Of a DNA stretch of 58,963 nt, positions 37,201 through 44,933 are shown in pieces; the stretch's first letter is position 1, and each line of letters opens with the position of its first letter. The stretch spans positions 1 to 58,963 of the forward strand of contig SHVY01000016.1 of NCBI GenBank assembly GCA_009694045.1, given 5' to 3'. A program made the position numbers and the translations under genes. The stretch is from Alphaproteobacteria bacterium. Its GTDB lineage: Bacteria; Pseudomonadota; Alphaproteobacteria; SP197. A model generated the notes under the pieces. That model ran no database searches. It worked only from the letters and a program-made list of their open reading frames with translations, and was not told the DNA's origin.

Positions 37201-37824
37201 ATGTATGTCCCCAGTCACTTCCAGGAAGGCCGCATCCCCGTCCTGCACGAGGCGATCCGGACGATCGGGTTCGGCACGCTCGTGACCCTTGGTCCCGATG
37301 GGCTGGAGGCGAGCCATGTGCCCATGTTGGTCGACCCCGATCCCGCTCCGTTCGGCACCTTGCGCGGCCACGTCGCGCGCGCCAACGAGCAATGGAAACG
37401 CGCCGCCGATGGTGTCCATTCGCTCGCCATGTTCCTCGGCCCGAACGCCTACGTCTCGCCCTCCTGGTACGCGACCAAGCGCGAGACCGGAAAGGTGGTG
37501 CCGACCTGGAACTACGTCGCGGTCCACGTCTACGGCAGGCCGCGCTTCTTCACGGATCGGGACCCGCTGCTCGCGATCGTGACGCGGCTGACCACGATCC
37601 ACGAGGGCAAGCGTGCGGCGCCCTGGGCGGTCGGCGATGCGCCTCCCGACTACATCGACGGTCTGTTGAAGGCGATCGTCGGCTTCGAGATGCTGATCGA
37701 ACGGCTCGAAGGCAAATGGAAGCTGGGTCAGAACCGTTCCGCCGCCGACATCGCCGGCGTCCGCGCCGGCCTCGCGGCGGACCCCGGCGACGCCGCACTC
37801 GCCGCGCTCATGGCGAAGATCTAA
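37201..37824 (+). CDS. FMN-binding PaiB-family protein
   Basis: 207 aa, ATG 37201 eleven bp after hyuB. PaiB-type split-barrel flavin-binding domain: MYVPSHFQEGRIPVLHEAI, GLEASHVPML, RGHVARANEQWK, FLGPNAYVSPSWYATK, VPTWNYVAVHVYG, then LVERLEGKWKLGQNR-like IERLEGKWKLGQNRSAADI. The family is named negative transcriptional regulator after Bacillus PaiB, but many members are probably flavin enzymes. Here it ends the hyuA-RTX-hyuB unit. The last 4 bp overlap the convergent glutamine-synthetase-like gene. Confidence 0.88.
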   Translation: MYVPSHFQEGRIPVLHEAIRTIGFGTLVTLGPDGLEASHVPMLVDPDPAPFGTLRGHVARANEQWKRAADGVHSLAMFLGPNAYVSPSWYATKRETGKVVPTWNYVAVHVYGRPRFFTDRDPLLAIVTRLTTIHEGKRAAPWAVGDAPPDYIDGLLKAIVGFEMLIERLEGKWKLGQNRSAADIAGVRAGLAADPGDAALAALMAKI

Positions 37825-39134
37825 TACACCTGCTCGTAGGCGCGGCAGACCGCGTCCTCGGATAGGTCCTTGAGGGCCGCGATCTCGCCGCGCTTCGCGC
37901 GCACGTAAAGGTCGACCAGGGCGTCCGGGAACCAGGAGCGGACCAGCTTGTCGCCGGCGAACCGCTCCAGCGCCAGGGGGAGCGACTGCGGCAGGCGGAC
38001 GAGCCCGCGCGCTGCCAGGGCACGGCCGTTCAGCAGCGTCAGGTCGTCGTGGGTCGGGGTCGGCGCGGGCAGGCCCTCGCGGATGCCCTGCAGCCCGGCC
38101 AGCACCACGGCCGCGAGTTGCAGATGGGGGCTGGCCGCGGCGTCCGCGGCGCGGAACTCCACGTTGAACTGCCGCTCCGGGTCCTGGCCGGGCACTTCAG
38201 CCACGGGGCAGATGCGGATCGCCGCTTCGCGGTCGCGGAAGCCCAGGTTGTTGAAGGCGGCGCTCCAGCGGTGCGGCGTAAGCCGCGCGTAGGACACGAT
38301 GCTGGGCGCCGTCAGGGCGACGTAGCTCGGCAGGTACTTCAGCGCGCCGGCGACGAAGCTCGCGGGCACCTTGGCGAGGCCGCCGACGCCCTTCGGGTCG
38401 TGGGTCACCGGCCGCCCTTCCGCATCAAGGAAGCTCATGTGGATGTGCACCCCGTTGCCGACACCGCCGGGGCTGCGCAGCGGCGTGAAGCTGACCCGCC
38501 GGCCGAGACGGAACGCCGTCGCGCGGGTGAGGATGCGAAGGACGATCGCGTGGTCGGCTCCGGTCACCCCTGCTTGCGGTCCCGTGGTCACCTCGTACTG
38601 GCCGGGGCCGTACTCGCGGAGGAACGAATCCGGCTCCACCCCGGCCGCCCGCAGCGCGGCCGTCAGGGTCTCGCCGAACGCCTGCTCGATGCGGAAGCCG
38701 TCCTGGGAGAAGGACGAGCCGGACCAGCCGGTCTCGTCGATGAAGTGGAACTCGTGCTCGAACGTGCTTTGCAGGGTCAGTCCGGTCTCCGCCGTCAACG
38801 TCTCGAGGGCCTGGGCGAGGAGGTGGCGCAGGCAGCAGTCCCACGGCTTTCCGTCGGTGTGGCGGATATCGCCGAGGAAGAAATGCTCGGCGGGCGAGCC
38901 GTCCCTGAAATCCACCCGCACCTCAGTCCGCTCGTCGGGCACGACCAGCAGGTCGCCGATCGAGCCGAACGGCGAATCCGGGATGACGCCGAACGCGGTG
39001 ATCGCCGCGTTGGTCGGAACCCAGCCGATGCCCCGGTTGCGGCGCCGGCCGAGATCCACGGTCGGGAACCCCTTGCCGCGCACCTGCCCGGCGATGTCGG
39101 TGCAGCAAACGATGACGAGGTCTTCGCGGATCAC
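37821..39134 (-). CDS. Glutamine synthetase-like protein (gamma-glutamyl-polyamine/amide ligase type)
   Basis: 437 aa from GTG 39134 with a GGGGGG run 8 bp upstream. GS beta-grasp N-terminal domain (TDIAGQVRGKGFPTVDL, RNRGIGWVPTNAAITAFG) and catalytic barrel with EHEFHFID, GPGQYEVTTGPQAG, HIHMSF (the His of the GS active site) and FRAADAAASPHLQLAA. It lacks the adenylylation-tyrosine segment of classical GlnA and is shorter, matching PuuA/GlnT-like relatives that link glutamate to amines. Downstream of denD on the same strand, 250 bp away across two repeat elements. The substrate is not predictable. Confidence 0.85.
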   Translation of the reverse strand: MIREDLVIVCCTDIAGQVRGKGFPTVDLGRRRNRGIGWVPTNAAITAFGVIPDSPFGSIGDLLVVPDERTEVRVDFRDGSPAEHFFLGDIRHTDGKPWDCCLRHLLAQALETLTAETGLTLQSTFEHEFHFIDETGWSGSSFSQDGFRIEQAFGETLTAALRAAGVEPDSFLREYGPGQYEVTTGPQAGVTGADHAIVLRILTRATAFRLGRRVSFTPLRSPGGVGNGVHIHMSFLDAEGRPVTHDPKGVGGLAKVPASFVAGALKYLPSYVALTAPSIVSYARLTPHRWSAAFNNLGFRDREAAIRICPVAEVPGQDPERQFNVEFRAADAAASPHLQLAAVVLAGLQGIREGLPAPTPTHDDLTLLNGRALAARGLVRLPQSLPLALERFAGDKLVRSWFPDALVDLYVRAKRGEIAALKDLSEDAVCRAYEQVY

Positions 39135-39195
39135 GGCATGTCCCCCCGGTGGCGATCCTCGCAAGCCCCGGCTCCTGGATCAAGGCCGCTGACGC

Positions 39196-39271
39196 CTAGA
39201 GCACGATTCAGTTAGATGGAATCGGGAGGGGGCCGATCCGACCGAGTCACCGTGGGTGGAACGTGCTCTAG
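39196..39271. repeat. CTAG-bounded inverted-repeat element, family 2, full copy
   Basis: 76 bp beginning CTAGAGCACGATTCAG and ending GGAACGTGCTCTAG, giving 10-bp perfect terminal inverted repeats (CTAGAGCACG). Its right half recurs at 50283-50330. Its last four bases are shared with the start of the next element, as if the second had inserted into this one's CTAG. Confidence 0.8.
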
Positions 39272-39390
39272 CGGTCCGCTCCAAACGCTTGATTCCCGAT
39301 CATCGTGTCTGGGGCGGACCACAGGATGAAAGTCTTACTGGGGGTTCGGCCCGACGGATCGAGATCGATCCGTCGGAATCGAACCACTAG
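39268..39390. repeat. CTAG-bounded inverted-repeat element, family 1, copy 3 (diverged)
   Basis: 123 bp from CTAGCGGTCCGCTCC to GGAATCGAACCACTAG, aligned end to end with the copies at 5948 and 27469. The internal stem GACGGATCG/CGATCCGTC (39353-39361 and 39366-39374) is unchanged although the loop has changed from TGAA to AGAT, so the paired arms are the conserved part. The right-hand CTAG supplies the TAG stop of denD on the minus strand. Confidence 0.85.
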
Positions 39391-40349
39391 GCCGCGAAGC
39401 GACCGTCGAGCTGGTCGTCGATGTGGGCGCGGATGATGGCGTCGATGTCGGGGTCGGGCACGAACCCCATGGCGAGCGCGCGGCGCGGCTCGAACCGATA
39501 GGGCCAGCCGGCGACGATGCGCTGGATCGCCGGGTCGGGCTGCCAGCTTATCCGCCCGACCGGGCCGGGGCCGGCCACGCGCCCCAGCGCCGCCACCATC
39601 TCGCCGATCCCGACCTCGATTCCGGGCAGGGATACGGCGCGGGCCGGCGGCCAGGCGTCCGCGGGCAAGGCGGCGGCGTGCAGCAGGCCATCCACCGCGC
39701 GGCGGGGCGACAGCATCCACATCCGCGTCTCCGGGCCGACCGGGCATGGCACCTCGGTTCCGGCCAGGGGTTCACGGATGATGCTGCTGGCGAAGGTCGA
39801 GGCCGCCTTGTTCGGCTTTCCGGGGCGGACGACGATGGTCGGCAGCCGCACGCTGCGCCCATCGACGAAGCCCTTGCGGCTGTAGTCGGCGACCAGCAGT
39901 TCGCCCGCGGCCTTCTGGATGCCATAGGACGTCTGCGGCGTGAGCGGCGTGGCATCGGTGATCACCGGCGGAACGTCGCCGCCGAACACCGCGATCGAGC
40001 TCGCGAACACCAGCCGCGGCGGCCGCGGCGCGGCGCGGCACGCCTCCAACACGGCGCGGGTGCCGTCCAGGTTCACCCGCATGCCCAGGTCGAAGTCGGC
40101 TTCCGCCTCGCCGCTCACCACCGCCGCCAGGTGGAACACGAGGTCGGTGCCCTCGCCGATCACGGCGCGCGCCTGGGAGCGGTCGGCGATATCGCCGGTC
40201 ACCACGCGGGGCGCCGCCACCGCGTCGAACAGGACGAGATCCGAGACCGAGCGAGCCCGCCCGTCGAGCACGATCTCGCCCGCTCCCGCGATCCGTTCCG
40301 CGAGCTGGCGCCCGAGGAATCCGGCCCCGCCGGTGATGACGATTCTCAT
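39387..40349 (-). CDS. denD: D-erythronate dehydrogenase-like NAD-dependent epimerase/dehydratase-family protein
   Basis: 320 aa from ATG 40349, overlapping the otnI stop (ATGA). Extended SDR: MRIVITGGAGFLGRQLAERI (NAD site), VFHLAAVVSGEAEADFDLGMRVNLDGT, catalytic Ser in FASSIAVFG, and the YGIQKAAGELL Tyr-Lys pair. RLPTIVVRPGKPNKAASTFASSIIREPL and PRRAVDGLLHAA are characteristic of DenD, which oxidises D-erythronate to 2-oxo-tetronate. The neighbour OtnI supports this call. Its stop codon comes from the adjoining repeat. Confidence 0.87.
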   Translation of the reverse strand: MRIVITGGAGFLGRQLAERIAGAGEIVLDGRARSVSDLVLFDAVAAPRVVTGDIADRSQARAVIGEGTDLVFHLAAVVSGEAEADFDLGMRVNLDGTRAVLEACRAAPRPPRLVFASSIAVFGGDVPPVITDATPLTPQTSYGIQKAAGELLVADYSRKGFVDGRSVRLPTIVVRPGKPNKAASTFASSIIREPLAGTEVPCPVGPETRMWMLSPRRAVDGLLHAAALPADAWPPARAVSLPGIEVGIGEMVAALGRVAGPGPVGRISWQPDPAIQRIVAGWPYRFEPRRALAMGFVPDPDIDAIIRAHIDDQLDGRFAA

Positions 40350-41134
40350 GATCTCCCCAGTCCGTGAGCACGGGCCCAGCCGAGGCCCGCGGCGGTATCG
40401 GCCATCGGGTGATACTCGCACCCCACCCAGCCGTCATAGCCGAGTTCGTCCAGCAGGTCGAACAGGTACGGATAGTTGATCTCGCCCACGTCCGGCTCGT
40501 GCCGGCCGGGCACCCCGGCGATCTGGATATGGCGGGTGATCGGCAGGTACTCGCGGATCGCCTCGGCCAATCCGCCGCGCATGATCTGGCGATGGTAGAG
40601 GTCGAGCTGCAGCCCGACGTTGGCGGCGCCGACACGATCGATGACACGCCGCGCGTGGGCCGTGCTCGTCAGGGCATAGCCCGGCACATCCCGGACATTG
40701 AGCGGCTCGATCAGGCAGTCGATGCCGTGCGGGCCGGCCGCCGCGGCCGCTTGGCGCAGGTTGGCCTCATAGGTCTCCGCGATGTCCGCGATCGTCTGGC
40801 CGGGCGGAAGAACCCCAGCCATCACGTGAATGCGGGGGCACGCCAGGGTGCGCGCGTAATCGATCGCCCGGTGGATGCCGTCGATGAACTCGTCGCGCCG
40901 GTCGGCGAATATCGCCAGCCCGCGATCGCCCGCGGCCAGATCGCCCGGAGGTGCATTGATCAGGATCTGCCGCAGCCCGTGACGATCGAGCCGCCGTCGC
41001 AGCTCCTGTCGGTCGTGGTCGTAGGGAGAGGCGTATTCGACCGCGCGGAAGCCCGCCGCCGCCGCCGCCTCGAAACGGGCCAGGAACTCCAGGTGGTCGA
41101 ACAACATGCTCAGGTTCGCGGAAAATTTCGGCAA
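40346..41134 (-). CDS. otnI: 2-oxo-tetronate isomerase / hydroxypyruvate isomerase family
   Basis: 262 aa from TTG 41134, with GGAGGGG 9 bp upstream; no ATG is available at the conserved start PKFSANLSMLFDH. TIM-barrel xylose-isomerase-like fold: AAGFRAVEYASPYD, ILINAPPGDLAAGDRG, CLIEPLNVRDVPGY, LQLDLYHRQIM, HIQIAGVPGRHEPD and GWVGCEYHP, with metal-binding Glu, Asp, His and Glu visible. OtnI converts 2-oxo-tetronate to 3-oxo-tetronate; HPI of the same family interconverts hydroxypyruvate and tartronate semialdehyde. Adjacent denD favours OtnI. OtnK and OtnC are not in the window. Confidence 0.87.
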   Translation of the reverse strand: MPKFSANLSMLFDHLEFLARFEAAAAAGFRAVEYASPYDHDRQELRRRLDRHGLRQILINAPPGDLAAGDRGLAIFADRRDEFIDGIHRAIDYARTLACPRIHVMAGVLPPGQTIADIAETYEANLRQAAAAAGPHGIDCLIEPLNVRDVPGYALTSTAHARRVIDRVGAANVGLQLDLYHRQIMRGGLAEAIREYLPITRHIQIAGVPGRHEPDVGEINYPYLFDLLDELGYDGWVGCEYHPMADTAAGLGWARAHGLGRS

Positions 41135-41154
41135 CGGTCCAACCCCTCCGAGGA

Positions 41155-43095
41155 TCAATGTCGCATCGCGCGCGTCCCGGCGACCAGGCCGGCCAGCAGC
41201 AGCACCGCGATCGCGATCTGCGCGAAACCATAGTGGACGCCGACGCGTTCCAGAAGGATCTGAACCGCTGTGATCAGCAGGGCACCCAGAACCGCGCCGA
41301 CGATCCGCCCGCGCCCGCCGGTCACGGCCACGCCGCCGAGCACCGCCGCCGCCACCGACGGCAAAAGGTACGTGTCGCCCACCCCGAACCGGGCCGGCGC
41401 GGGGTCGATGGAACCCAGCACTCCGGCAAGTCCCGCGCACAATCCGGCGATGGCGTGGGCGGAAACCAGGGCGACACCGAGGCGCCCGGGGGCGAGGGCC
41501 GGCGGTTGGAGCGCCGCCGCGCGCAGGCGGCTGCCAATCGTCGTCCTATCCATGGCGAGGACCACGGCAATCGCGAATCCGACCAGCACGAACGCCAGGT
41601 TGGGCACGCCGAGAACCGATCCCGTCAGGACGGTGACGACGCCCGCCGACACGAACCGTTCCGTCGACAGCATGGTCAGGTCGATGACGGCGCCCTGGAG
41701 AACTCCGGTGATCGCCAGGGTCACGAACAGCGAGCGGATGCCGAGCAGGGCGACCAGACCGCCGTTCAGGGCACCGATCGCGCCGCCCAGCGCCAGGGCG
41801 GCGGGGACCCCCAGCAGCGCGAACCGGTCCGACCCGGCGGTGAGGGTGGCGAACAGGCTGGCCGACAGCGCCATGGTCGCGGGCAGCGAGATGTCGATGC
41901 CACGGGTGGAGAGGACCGTGGCCTGGCCCGCGGCCACGATCGCGAGCAGCACCGTGGAGGCCAGGAGATAGCTCGCATAGTCCAGGGGGCGGAAGGTCTC
42001 GCCGCTCAAGGCGACCATGCCGATCACGACGACGACGAAGGCGATCGCCGGTGGTGCCAACCGTCGCGCGGGCTCCGGCTCGTACGCTCCTAGGGCTGGG
42101 GTTGCCTCGCGCGTGCCCCCAAGCCGATCGCGCCACGCCTGGCGAATAGCCCCGGCCGGGACGAACGGGTAGAACGAGCGCGACAGGAGCAACCCGATCA
42201 GCAACAGGAGCCCTTCGCCCGCCGTGCTCCAGTACGCGTCGATGTCGGCGATGAACAGGAGGCTGGTGACCGAGCCCACCACCAGGGCACCCAGGATCGC
42301 CCCCTGGGGGCCGCCGCGACCGCCGCCCAGCCCGATGCCACCGATGGCGGCGGCGGCATAGATCTGCAACACCGTGGGCGCGCCGATCAGTGGGTCGGCC
42401 GACCCGGTCACCCCGGCGACGAAGACCCCCGCCAGGCCGTAGCCGGCGCCAGCCAGGACGTGCGCTATCAGGCGCGTGAAGGCGACGTCGATCCCGGCCG
42501 CCCGCGCCGCGTCGGGATCGCGTCCGACCGCGCGCACGGCACGGCCGAGGCGGCTGCGCAGGACAACGAAGGCGCCCACCCCCACCCCTGCCAGGATCAG
42601 CAGCGAGGCCGGCACGATGCCGGGGACCGCCTCGCCGATCGCCAGGCGCATGAAACCATCTGGTGCCGGCGGGGCGGTCACGTCGAGGAACAGGAGGGTG
42701 GTGCCGTAGACCGCGAAGCTCGTCGCCAGGGTGACGGCGACCGAGGACAGGCCGAGATAACCGACCAGCACGCCGTTCAGGACCCCAACGACGGCGCCCA
42801 GCGCCGGCCCGGCGACGATCCACAGGGCCATGGAGGCGGGGTCGTCGCGCATGAAGAAGACGACCAGGACGTTGACCAGGGAGATCATCGCCCCGCCGCC
42901 CAATCCCTGGCTGCCGTTCACCAGCACGAAGGTCTGGGCCACGGTAGCGATGGCGAGCCCCCCGGCCGTGATCAGCAGCGATTGCAGGAAGAAATAGTCG
43001 GGTGCGCCGAGCGTGATCCACCACGCCAGGACCCCGGCCGCGAGGAACGACGCCGGCCACCAAGCCGACGCGCCGGGCCGATCGTTCCCCGTCAC
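41155..43095 (-). CDS. Double-length (fused) ribose-type ABC transporter permease
   Basis: 646 aa from GTG 43095, starting 6 bp after hyuB. Two RbsC-like permease domains in one chain: roughly residues 15-320 and 345-646, each with eight to ten hydrophobic segments. The domain-typical glycine-rich loop reads GLGGGRGGPQGAILGALVVG in the first and GGVAVTGGRGRIVGAVLGALLI in the second. The GGxDLSVG-like signature is STRGIDISLPAT in the second but degenerate (NGSQGLGGGAMISLV) in the first. RbsC normally works as a dimer, so the fusion fixes a heterodimer. No SBP or ATPase is in this arm; the divergent arm has both. Confidence 0.88.
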   Translation of the reverse strand: MTGNDRPGASAWWPASFLAAGVLAWWITLGAPDYFFLQSLLITAGGLAIATVAQTFVLVNGSQGLGGGAMISLVNVLVVFFMRDDPASMALWIVAGPALGAVVGVLNGVLVGYLGLSSVAVTLATSFAVYGTTLLFLDVTAPPAPDGFMRLAIGEAVPGIVPASLLILAGVGVGAFVVLRSRLGRAVRAVGRDPDAARAAGIDVAFTRLIAHVLAGAGYGLAGVFVAGVTGSADPLIGAPTVLQIYAAAAIGGIGLGGGRGGPQGAILGALVVGSVTSLLFIADIDAYWSTAGEGLLLLIGLLLSRSFYPFVPAGAIRQAWRDRLGGTREATPALGAYEPEPARRLAPPAIAFVVVVIGMVALSGETFRPLDYASYLLASTVLLAIVAAGQATVLSTRGIDISLPATMALSASLFATLTAGSDRFALLGVPAALALGGAIGALNGGLVALLGIRSLFVTLAITGVLQGAVIDLTMLSTERFVSAGVVTVLTGSVLGVPNLAFVLVGFAIAVVLAMDRTTIGSRLRAAALQPPALAPGRLGVALVSAHAIAGLCAGLAGVLGSIDPAPARFGVGDTYLLPSVAAAVLGGVAVTGGRGRIVGAVLGALLITAVQILLERVGVHYGFAQIAIAVLLLAGLVAGTRAMRH

Positions 43096-43101
43096 GACCC
43101 G

Positions 43102-44925
43102 TCAGGCGGCCGAGTGGCGCAGGGTCGCGGTCCGTTCCGGGTCGACCACGTAGTCGATGCCGTTGGCCGCCAGGCGCAACGCCACGCGATAGGTCTCGAT
43201 CGCCCGTTCGACGCTCAGCCAGCGCCGGTTCACGTCATGTGCGACCCGCTCGGGATCGCGCTGGCCCGGCTTTCCGTACCCGCCGCCGGCGCAGGTGCGG
43301 AACATCATGCGCTCGCCCGGCTTGCACGTCTCGATATGGAACGACGGCAACAGCTCTACATGGCCGTTGCGCGACATCTTGCGGTTGAGGACCGGGCGCC
43401 CGGCCAGCCCGCCCAACACCCCCTGGGCCGGGTTCACGTCGCCGTCCGAGCAATAGGCGACGGCCATGTCCCCCGACAGGGATTCATAGGCGCCCTCGGT
43501 GGAGGGAGCCCCGTTCCAGCGGCCGGCGCCCATGGAATCCGGGGCGATGTTCCGGCCGTTGACGAGGAACGGGTACATCGCCTCGTCCATCTCGACGGAA
43601 TCGAGCTTGAGGACGCCGCCGCCGTTGGGCGCCTCGTAGGTCACCCAGCCGTCGTGGCCGTGGTTGGCCGGGCCGCCCGACAGCCCGAAGAACACCATGT
43701 TGATGTAGTCGTGGGGCGTGCCGCGGCGGTGATCGACGCCCGATATCACGCCCATGAAGGCGCCGAACTCGGTGCCGCCCTCGGCCATGCCGTAGGGTTC
43801 GCCCAGTTTCGTGAAGCTGCACTGGACCGCGTTGATCAGCCGGTCGTTGACCCCCATCGTGGCGTTGGAGGTACCGACCGGATAACGCGGTCGCCCGACG
43901 ACGCAGCCATCGCGCAGGCGCACCTTGATGCGGTCGGCGCTGCCCTGGTTGTGGGGCACCGACGGGTCCAGGTTGTAGAAGACGCCGATGCGGCAGGCTG
44001 CCGTGGAGCAGGTCTCGGAGAGATTCACCCCGCCATCGACGCAATCAGGATTGTCGCGCAGGTCGACCGTGACCTCGCCCTTCTTCGCGTCGATGGTGAC
44101 CTTCGCGGTGATTGGAATGCCGTCGGGCGCGATGCCGGGGATCGGGTCGTGCACGGTCCGGTAGGTGATCGTGCCGGACGGCATCTGGCGGATGGCGGCG
44201 ATGGCGCGGCGCCGGCCGTAGTCGATCCACGCCTCGATGAAATCCTTGATGGTGCCGAGGCCATGGCGCTCCACCAGCTCCTTCAGGCGGCGCTCGGCCA
44301 CCCGGCAGCCGCCGACCTGGGCGCGGTAGTCGCCGTACCAGACGTTACTGACCCGGATGTTGTGGCGGCACATGCGGATCAGGTCCTCGCGGTCGGCGAA
44401 GTTCTCCTGGAACCGCATGTTCGGCAGGTGCAGCCCCTCTTCGTAGACGGTCTTGAGGTTGGCATCCATGGTGGTCGGCACGTGCGCACCGGTATCCGCG
44501 TGATGGGAGCGCGACATGGCCCAGAACAACGGCTCGCCGTCGCAGAAGACCGGGACGCACAGGGTCATGTCGGCGTGGTGGGTGGTGCCGTGGTACGGGC
44601 TGGAGTTGAAATAGGCGTCGCCCTCGTGGATTTCGTCGTAGGTGTCGGCGATCGCCCGGGTGTTGATCTCCAGCGAGTTCGTGTGGATCGGCATCGATTC
44701 CTCGACGCAGATCAGGCGGTGATCGAAGGTCAGGAGGGCGCAGCTCATGTCGCGGGCGTTGGTGATGGCGGCGGACCGGCTCGCCTTCATCACCGTGTTC
44801 GACATCTCGCGCACGATCGCCTCCAGCCGGCTCGCCAGCACGGCCATCAGCATGGGATCGAAGCTCTGCGCCTTGACGCGCGGGCGTCCGGAGCGGGCGC
44901 GGCGGGAAATCGATTGCTTCGGCAT
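43102..44925 (-). CDS. hyuB: Hydantoinase/oxoprolinase subunit B (second copy)
   Basis: 607 aa from ATG 44925. Contains FDPMLMAVLASRLEAIVREM, NTVMKASRSAAITNARDMSC, MPIHTNSLEIN, GDAYFNSSPYHGTTHHADMT, RDNPDCVDGGVNLSETC, GVFYNLDPSVPHNQGSADR and terminal FRTCAGGGYGKPG. Highly similar along its length to the gene just upstream (44934-46742), so the two look like a tandem duplication that has since diverged. It lies 8 bp behind that gene and 6 bp before the double permease, in one operon with otnI and denD. Confidence 0.9.
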   Translation of the reverse strand: MPKQSISRRARSGRPRVKAQSFDPMLMAVLASRLEAIVREMSNTVMKASRSAAITNARDMSCALLTFDHRLICVEESMPIHTNSLEINTRAIADTYDEIHEGDAYFNSSPYHGTTHHADMTLCVPVFCDGEPLFWAMSRSHHADTGAHVPTTMDANLKTVYEEGLHLPNMRFQENFADREDLIRMCRHNIRVSNVWYGDYRAQVGGCRVAERRLKELVERHGLGTIKDFIEAWIDYGRRRAIAAIRQMPSGTITYRTVHDPIPGIAPDGIPITAKVTIDAKKGEVTVDLRDNPDCVDGGVNLSETCSTAACRIGVFYNLDPSVPHNQGSADRIKVRLRDGCVVGRPRYPVGTSNATMGVNDRLINAVQCSFTKLGEPYGMAEGGTEFGAFMGVISGVDHRRGTPHDYINMVFFGLSGGPANHGHDGWVTYEAPNGGGVLKLDSVEMDEAMYPFLVNGRNIAPDSMGAGRWNGAPSTEGAYESLSGDMAVAYCSDGDVNPAQGVLGGLAGRPVLNRKMSRNGHVELLPSFHIETCKPGERMMFRTCAGGGYGKPGQRDPERVAHDVNRRWLSVERAIETYRVALRLAANGIDYVVDPERTATLRHSAA

Positions 44926-44933
44926 GGTCGTCC

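Noticed and set aside
37201..37824. Calling the PaiB-like protein the transcriptional regulator of the hyu genes.
   Set aside because: The family name suggests regulation, but no DNA-binding motif is visible and many members bind flavin; the context is not enough.
39360..39390. GGTTCGATTCC on the minus strand, resembling a tRNA T-arm.
   Set aside because: No acceptor, D or anticodon arm can be drawn around it, and the sequence is part of the family 1 repeat whose other copies lack this string.
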